DNA of 64,000 bases from CAWJPY01 sp963844865. Lineage in GTDB: Bacteria > Acidobacteriota > Thermoanaerobaculia > Thermoanaerobaculales > Sulfomarinibacteraceae. How positions within the stretch are numbered: position 1 is the first letter of the stretch; every line of letters starts with the position of its first letter. The position numbers and the translations under genes are program-made. The notes beneath the pieces were generated by a model. The model did not search any database, had not been told where the DNA came from, and saw nothing but the letters and a program-made list of their open reading frames with translations. Below, one piece after another: positions 62,244 through 64,000 of the stretch. The stretch is from contig CAWJPY010000006.1 in NCBI GenBank assembly GCA_963844865.1, positions 600,793-664,792 on the forward strand. Direction: 5' to 3'.

Positions 62244-62933
62244 ATGGGAGTTGAACCAGAGGTCATCCGTACGTTCTTCAAGCCATATGATGGGTTCCCG
62301 GGACCTTCAAGCTCCAGAGGCGAGGTGAGAGAGTACCGCGTGGTCCGCACTTCCGCGGGCGTGTACTTCCAGAAAGTGGTTGGAGATCCAGGGGCCGCGA
62401 CGCAGGAACGGGAAATGCTGCATAGGCTCGCAGACGTGTCCGGCGTGCCGAAACTGGCACTCGTTGAGTCACCCGAGGGGAAAGAACAGGTTGTAACAAC
62501 TCATTTCATCGACGGTCGCCTCTTGACCGACCATGTATCTGCCGATCGACCCTCGATGACGACCTTCTGCTTCGCGTCCTATCGGATCGTGGCCGCTCTG
62601 CACCGAGCTGGTGTCGCGCACCGAGACGTCCGTCCCTGGAACTTCATGTGGGACGGAACGAAGCTCACTCTGCTTGACTTTGAACATGCCGTGGGGTTGA
62701 AGGAGTCCGTCGGCCTTTGGCGGGCGTACCGAAGGAGAAGAGAGAGTTGTCGTGCGGTCGAGGTGACGATTGCCGACTGGAAGGACTGGTTTTCGGTTGT
62801 GACATGGTTGACGCTGACCAGCGAGTCAGGAGTGGAACGCGCGATCGGGAAGGTCCTCCTCAGAATAGGTGTGTCACGTAGGTGCCCACCCCCAGGTCAT
62901 GGGGTCCTGCCGGTTTGTGGCGGCGGCGTGTGA
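62244..62933 (+). CDS. Small protein-kinase-like enzyme (LPS/sugar kinase type)
   Basis: 229 residues. The catalytic loop is HRDVRPWNFMWD and the metal loop LLDFEHAVGL, as in WaaP/RIO-like kinases. The N-lobe is reduced. A chain-terminating kinase beside a methyltransferase and Wzt fits known O-antigen capping systems. The last 15-20 residues (after LLRIGV) fall into the unusual sequence that follows, so the natural C-terminus may be cut. Confidence 0.72.
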   Translation: MGVEPEVIRTFFKPYDGFPGPSSSRGEVREYRVVRTSAGVYFQKVVGDPGAATQEREMLHRLADVSGVPKLALVESPEGKEQVVTTHFIDGRLLTDHVSADRPSMTTFCFASYRIVAALHRAGVAHRDVRPWNFMWDGTKLTLLDFEHAVGLKESVGLWRAYRRRRESCRAVEVTIADWKDWFSVVTWLTLTSESGVERAIGKVLLRIGVSRRCPPPGHGVLPVCGGGV

Positions 62934-63357
62934 CCCAAACAGGGTCCCCACCAGTCGAACTCCCCGTTCGGCAATGAATCAAAACGCGGGGCTTCAACCG
63001 GCCTGCGGGTCCTGTCGAGCCTTGGAGCCCCACATCTCCGTCCGAGCGACCCGCCACGAGAACACGCGCTGGATCCCCGCCCACGTGGTGCGCTAAGTGC
63101 TCGCCCCGGTGATCGGGCGGGTCACGCGTCGTGCCCTGAAGACCGCGAAGTCTCGGCTCTCATCGCTGGACGCCCTCGACGAGGTGCAAAGGCGGACCCA
63201 TGGGAGCCTCAGGTTGCCGAGGAGCGCCTCGCTTGGCGCGGTCACGGAGGGGCTGCGCCGAGGGCGCAGCGGTGAATCCGGTCTCGATGGTGGGGTCGTG
63301 GTCGGCTGGGGGAGGGCGCACCTATCTCCTGCGTGAGATCGACACCGGGGAGCGACA
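62934..63357. other. Non-coding segment of unknown origin
   Basis: About 420 nt without a supported gene. The part from about 62870 to 63080 has short inverted repeats (for example CCCCA-GGTCA-TGGGG) and reads on both strands without a family match. It may be a piece of a repeat or insertion element. Nothing clear in 63090-63340. Confidence 0.4.
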
Positions 63358-64000
63358 ATGCGCTTGTCCACTGTGCCATCATGGGAGTGTCCTCAGGAGG
63401 GACGCGTCGTAGACGTCGTGGAGTCCACAGCACCCCTCACCGCTGTCGTGATCAGCTACAACTCGGCCTCGGACCTGCCGGGGTGTCTGGCGGGTCTGGG
63501 CCGCGCCGGGGTGCCGGTGGTAGTGGTGGACAACGGGTCACGGGATGGGTCGGTGAGGATCGCGCGCGATCACCGTCAGCAGGGAGTCGAGGTGGTCACG
63601 GTGGGTACCAACACCGGCTTTGCCGGGGGCTGCAACCGGGGCTTCGCCGCGGTGGCGAGCGAGGTCCCGTATGTGGCCTTCATGAACCCCGACGTGGTGG
63701 TGCAGCCGGGCTGCCTGGAGCGGTGCGTGGAGGTGCTCGAGGCGCGGCCGGAGGTGGCGGCGGTGGCGCCGCGGCTGATGCGGCCCGACGGGGCGACGGT
63801 GGACGGTGTGGCAGGTGCTGCGGGCGCCCACCCTGGAGGTGCGCGACCGCGGCTACGGCGGGCCCCTGGATACCGATTTGCTGGCGCCGCGACAGGTACT
63901 GGCGGCGTGCGGCGCCCTCGGGGTGTTCCGTCGCTCGGCGCTGGAGCAGGTGGCGGAGGATCACGGTCCGTGGGCGGAGCACTACTTCTGCTTGAATGAG
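63358..64000 (+). CDS. Glycosyltransferase family 2 (rhamnosyltransferase-like), frameshifted, partial
   Basis: The gene runs past the window end. AVVISYNSASDLPGCLAGL, VVVVDNGSRDGSVRIA, GTNTGFAGGCNRGFAAVA and FMNPDVVVQPG are typical of dTDP-rhamnosyl-type GT2 enzymes. After GATVDG (about 63801-63810) the frame shifts by one extra base; the expected continuation is WQVLRAPTLEVRDRGYGG, then VLAACGALGVFRRSALEQVA, up to the window end. ATG 63358 has GGGGAG 5 nt upstream. Confidence 0.82.

Overview
The window is a 64 kb GC-rich, densely packed bacterial chromosome segment. It comes from a Gram-negative (diderm) organism: it encodes a BamD-type outer-membrane assembly lipoprotein, a SurA-like periplasmic chaperone, a heptosyltransferase-family enzyme and O-antigen ligases. 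It also carries RNase Y, DivIVA and a sigma-54-type pilin promoter. This mix suits Acidobacteriota or a similar deep-branching diderm phylum, but no 16S gene is present and the taxonomy is an inference. No CRISPR array, rRNA gene, intact transposase or prophage was seen.

Layout. (1) 1-6.4 kb, minus strand: an envelope operon truA-uppS-cdsA-rseP-PASTA-rpe-bamD-LysM; dxr, often found in this cluster, is not here. (2) 6.4-14.3 kb, mostly plus: a secreted protein of unknown function, an FHA-GAF-class III adenylate cyclase, rdgB, a frameshifted ubiE/menG, folD, a cupin, recN and a Sua5/TsaC gene. (3) 14.3-14.75 kb: a non-coding region with three DnaA-box-like repeats and an AT-rich stretch, a possible replication origin. 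(4) 14.75-27.6 kb, the translation block: hisS, aspS, two tRNA-Val genes with promoter and terminator, thrS, rpmI, rplT, pheS and a short pheT, then a coiled-coil gene, zapA, 6S RNA, rny and a YmdB-type phosphoesterase. infC is missing from its usual place between thrS and rpmI. (5) 27.6-32.3 kb: a GT9 glycosyltransferase and large membrane proteins, with relics showing that a convergent gene pair was duplicated and that each copy then lost the opposite partner. (6) 32.3-44 kb: hutI, divIVA, an ABC transporter, def, trxB, a lytic transglycosylase, a SurA-like gene and rsmI. (7) 44-64 kb, a surface-polysaccharide locus: a periplasmic binding protein, two Wzm/Wzt ABC exporters, a sigma-54-driven pilin/pseudopilin, two O-antigen ligase-like proteins, at least six glycosyltransferases, a six-hairpin AglQ-like protein, two methyltransferases and a small sugar-kinase-like protein.

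How the genes work together. The first operon makes the undecaprenyl carrier and phospholipid precursors and assembles the outer membrane. The distal locus probably builds and modifies a glycan on that carrier, exports it through the ABC systems and ligates it. The locus is rich in paralogous pairs (GT2, GT4-like, Wzm/Wzt, ligases), and parts of it (about 55.8-58.2 and 61.0-62.9 kb) look less GC-rich than the rest.

Quality caveat. Five apparent single-base frameshifts interrupt otherwise well-conserved reading frames: one in ubiE, one in the pilin gene, two in the second ligase and one in the last GT2 gene. Each is more easily explained by sequence or assembly indels than by recoding, but real pseudogenes cannot be excluded from one sequence.
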